Shown in pieces: positions 7,365-8,789 of a DNA stretch of 8,789 nt. A program made the translations under genes and the position numbers. Within the stretch, counting starts at the first letter, position 1. Every line of letters begins with the position of its first letter. Source of the stretch: Paracoccaceae bacterium (GTDB lineage Bacteria; Pseudomonadota; Alphaproteobacteria; Rhodobacterales; Rhodobacteraceae); assembly GCA_023263735.1 (NCBI GenBank), contig JALQUQ010000098.1:1-8789 (forward strand), in the 5' to 3' direction. The notes under the pieces were generated by a model. That model saw only the letters and a program-made list of their open reading frames with translations. It had not been told where the DNA came from and ran no database searches.

Positions 7365-7600
7365 CCGACAAACCGATCGAGGCGATGAGCTTTGAAGAAG
7401 CCATGACCGCGCTGGAACAGGTCGTCGGCCAGTTGGAACGCGGCGATGTCGCGCTCGAGGCGTCGATTGCCCTTTACGAACGCGGGGCCCTGCTCAAGGC
7501 GCATTGTTCAAAGAAACTGAAGGACGCCGAAGAAAAGGTCGAGATGATCCGCCAGCAAGAGGGCCGCGCCGTCGGCACCACCCCGGTGGAGGGGCTGTGA
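7361..7600 (+). CDS. xseB: Exodeoxyribonuclease VII small subunit
   Basis: XseB is the small subunit of exonuclease VII, which degrades single-stranded DNA from both ends with several XseB copies bound to each XseA. The 79-residue protein has the typical helical hairpin: MSFEEAMTALEQVVGQLERGD, then VALEASIALYERGALLKAHC, then KKLKDAEEKVEMI. Length and motif order are normal. GGGAAGGA at 7346-7353 lies 7 bases before the ATG. The start overlaps the deacetylase stop, and the stop overlaps the ispA GTG start, by 4 bases each. The large subunit gene xseA is not in the window, as usual. The neighbourhood xseB-ispA-dxs is widely conserved in proteobacteria. Confidence 0.96.
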   Translation: MTDKPIEAMSFEEAMTALEQVVGQLERGDVALEASIALYERGALLKAHCSKKLKDAEEKVEMIRQQEGRAVGTTPVEGL

Positions 7601-8466
7601 GCTTTCCCGCAGCCCTGCTTCAGGCGGCCAATCTGGTCCAGACCCGCCTCGACCGCGCCTTGGCCGATCTCCGCCCCGAACCGGTGATCCACGCCATGCG
7701 CTACGCCGTTTCGGGGGGCAAACGCCTGCGCGGGTTTCTGGTGCTGGAAAGCGCCGCGGTCTTTGGCATTCCCGCCTCTACCGCAATCTCGGCCGCCGCC
7801 GCGGTCGAGGCGCTGCACGCCTATTCGCTGGTCCATGACGACCTGCCCTGCATGGATGACGACGATCTGCGCCGGGGCCAACCCACCGTCCACGTGAAAT
7901 GGGACGAGGCCACCGCCGTTCTGGCCGGCGATGCCCTGCAAACCTTGGCCTTCGAACTTCTGACCGATCCGGCGCTTGGCGCGGCACAGATCCGGCTCGA
8001 TCTGGTGCTGGGTCTGGCCAAGGCCTCGGGAGCCGAAGGCATGGTTCTGGGTCAGGCCCTCGACATTGCCGCCGAAACCGCGCCCAGCCCACTCACCCTT
8101 GACCAGATCACCGACCTTCAGGCCGGAAAGACCGGCGCGCTGATCCGCTGGTCCGCCGAGGCGGGCGCCGTGATCGCGGGCCAAGACCCCACCCCCTTGC
8201 GCAACTATGCCACCGCCCTCGGCCTCGCCTTTCAGATCGCCGATGACATTCTTGATGTCACGGGCGACGCCGAAAAAGCCGGGAAACGCCTGCAAAAGGA
8301 TGCGCAGGCCGGAAAGGCCACCTTTGTTTCCCTCCTCGGCCTTGATGCCGCGCGCCACCGGGCCAAATCCCTTGTGGATGAGGCGGAAAGCCACCTTGCC
8401 CCCTATGGGGCAAGGGCGCAAAGCTTGATCGACGCCGCGCGTTTCGTTATTGCGCGCGAAAGCTGA
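7597..8466 (+). CDS. ispA: Farnesyl diphosphate synthase (polyprenyl synthetase family)
   Basis: IspA condenses isopentenyl diphosphate with dimethylallyl and then geranyl diphosphate to give C15 farnesyl diphosphate, the precursor of ubiquinone, undecaprenyl phosphate and, in phototrophs, carotenoids. Numbered from the GTG at 7597, 289 residues: [16 protein letters not shown] (35-50) binds diphosphate; the first Asp-rich motif [10 protein letters not shown] spans 81-90, followed by [22 protein letters not shown] lies in the middle; the second Asp-rich motif [10 protein letters not shown] has Asp216/Asp217. The [11 protein letters not shown] context before the first motif matches E. coli-type farnesyl synthases, though product chain length is never certain from sequence (geranylgeranyl is the alternative). 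The frame is open further upstream, but GTG 7597, overlapping the xseB stop and preceded by GGAGG at 7588-7592, gives the normal N-terminus [18 protein letters not shown]. dxs starts 17 bases after its stop. Confidence 0.95.
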   Translation: MSFPAALLQAANLVQTRLDRALADLRPEPVIHAMRYAVSGGKRLRGFLVLESAAVFGIPASTAISAAAAVEALHAYSLVHDDLPCMDDDDLRRGQPTVHVKWDEATAVLAGDALQTLAFELLTDPALGAAQIRLDLVLGLAKASGAEGMVLGQALDIAAETAPSPLTLDQITDLQAGKTGALIRWSAEAGAVIAGQDPTPLRNYATALGLAFQIADDILDVTGDAEKAGKRLQKDAQAGKATFVSLLGLDAARHRAKSLVDEAESHLAPYGARAQSLIDAARFVIARES

Positions 8467-8483
8467 CGCCCGAAAGGCCCGCG

Positions 8484-8789
8484 ATGTCTGACAGACCCCA
8501 CACCCCGACGCTTGACCGCGTGCGCGTTCCCGCCGATCTCAAATCGCTCAGCAATCATGAATTGCGGGCCGTGGCCGATGAATTGCGGCAGGAAACCATC
8601 TCCGCCGTCTCGGTGACCGGCGGCCATCTGGGCGCGGGCCTTGGCGTGGTGGAACTGACCGTGGCCATCCACGCGGTGTTTGACACCCCGCGCGACAAGC
8701 TGATCTGGGACGTGGGCCACCAATGCTATCCGCATAAGATCCTGACCGGCCGCCGCGACCGCATCCGCACCCTGCGAACCGAAGGCGGC
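8484..8789 (+). CDS. dxs: 1-deoxy-D-xylulose-5-phosphate synthase, N-terminal fragment (runs off window)
   Basis: Dxs is the thiamine-diphosphate enzyme that joins pyruvate and glyceraldehyde 3-phosphate into 1-deoxy-D-xylulose 5-phosphate, the first step of the MEP pathway. Only the first 102 codons are present, and the frame stays open to the edge. Clear family marks: [39 protein letters not shown] with His48, and [19 protein letters not shown] with His79. These histidines correspond to those near the cofactor and substrate in known Dxs proteins. The ATG at 8484 has AAAGG at 8473-8477 with a 6-base gap. It follows ispA closely in the same direction, so the first MEP enzyme and the prenyl synthase are probably made together. 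Confidence 0.96.
   Translation, partial: MSDRPHTPTLDRVRVPADLKSLSNHELRAVADELRQETISAVSVTGGHLGAGLGVVELTVAIHAVFDTPRDKLIWDVGHQCYPHKILTGRRDRIRTLRTEGG

Noticed and set aside
7504..7596. Longer N-terminus for IspA reading through xseB
   Set aside because: The upstream part is xseB in another frame. GTG 7597 with GGAGG gives the normal family N-terminus.

Overview
The window is about 8.8 kb of GC-rich chromosomal DNA that looks like an alphaproteobacterium of the Rhodobacterales (Rhodobacter/Paracoccus-like). The basis is the strong G/C bias at third codon positions, the PetP-PetR regulator pair known from Rhodobacter capsulatus, and the order deacetylase-xseB-ispA-dxs. No rRNA, tRNA, insertion sequence, prophage or CRISPR array was seen. 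This is mainly a housekeeping region, and I found no clear new multi-gene system in it.

Layout from left to right. Positions 1-1663 hold the C-terminal two thirds of gyrB (+), followed almost at once by queG (+, to 2711), an enzyme of tRNA queuosine synthesis with no ordinary start codon at its expected N-terminus. Positions 2712-3155 are mostly intergenic. They contain one likely 59-residue basic small protein (2798-2977) behind a near-perfect ribosome binding site, then a 178-base gap with a promoter-like TTGACA box and overlapping hairpins. Positions 3156-3584 encode an orphan 'glyoxalase superfamily' protein. A perfect 12-bp hairpin (3589-3615) sits between it and the convergent branched-chain aminotransferase ilvE (-, 3632-4498).

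IlvE is divergent from petP (MarR family, 4656-5156). The 157 bases between them carry a large near-perfect inverted repeat (4538-4577), the best operator candidate in the window. petP overlaps petR (OmpR-type response regulator, 5153-5848) by 4 bases. No sensor kinase gene and no cytochrome bc1 operon follow. Instead come a small secreted protein of unknown function (5925-6422), a zinc-dependent HDAC-family deacetylase (6447-7364), xseB (7361-7600), ispA (7597-8466) and the first 102 codons of dxs (from 8484, running off the edge).

How the genes fit together: the deacetylase, xseB and ispA are joined by 4-base stop/start overlaps and dxs follows 17 bases later, so they are probably co-transcribed and translationally coupled. 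Dxs makes the first committed intermediate of the MEP isoprenoid pathway and IspA makes farnesyl diphosphate. These supply ubiquinone, undecaprenyl carriers and, in phototrophs, carotenoids and bacteriochlorophyll tails. No obvious terminator separates petPR from this block, so read-through is possible but unproven.
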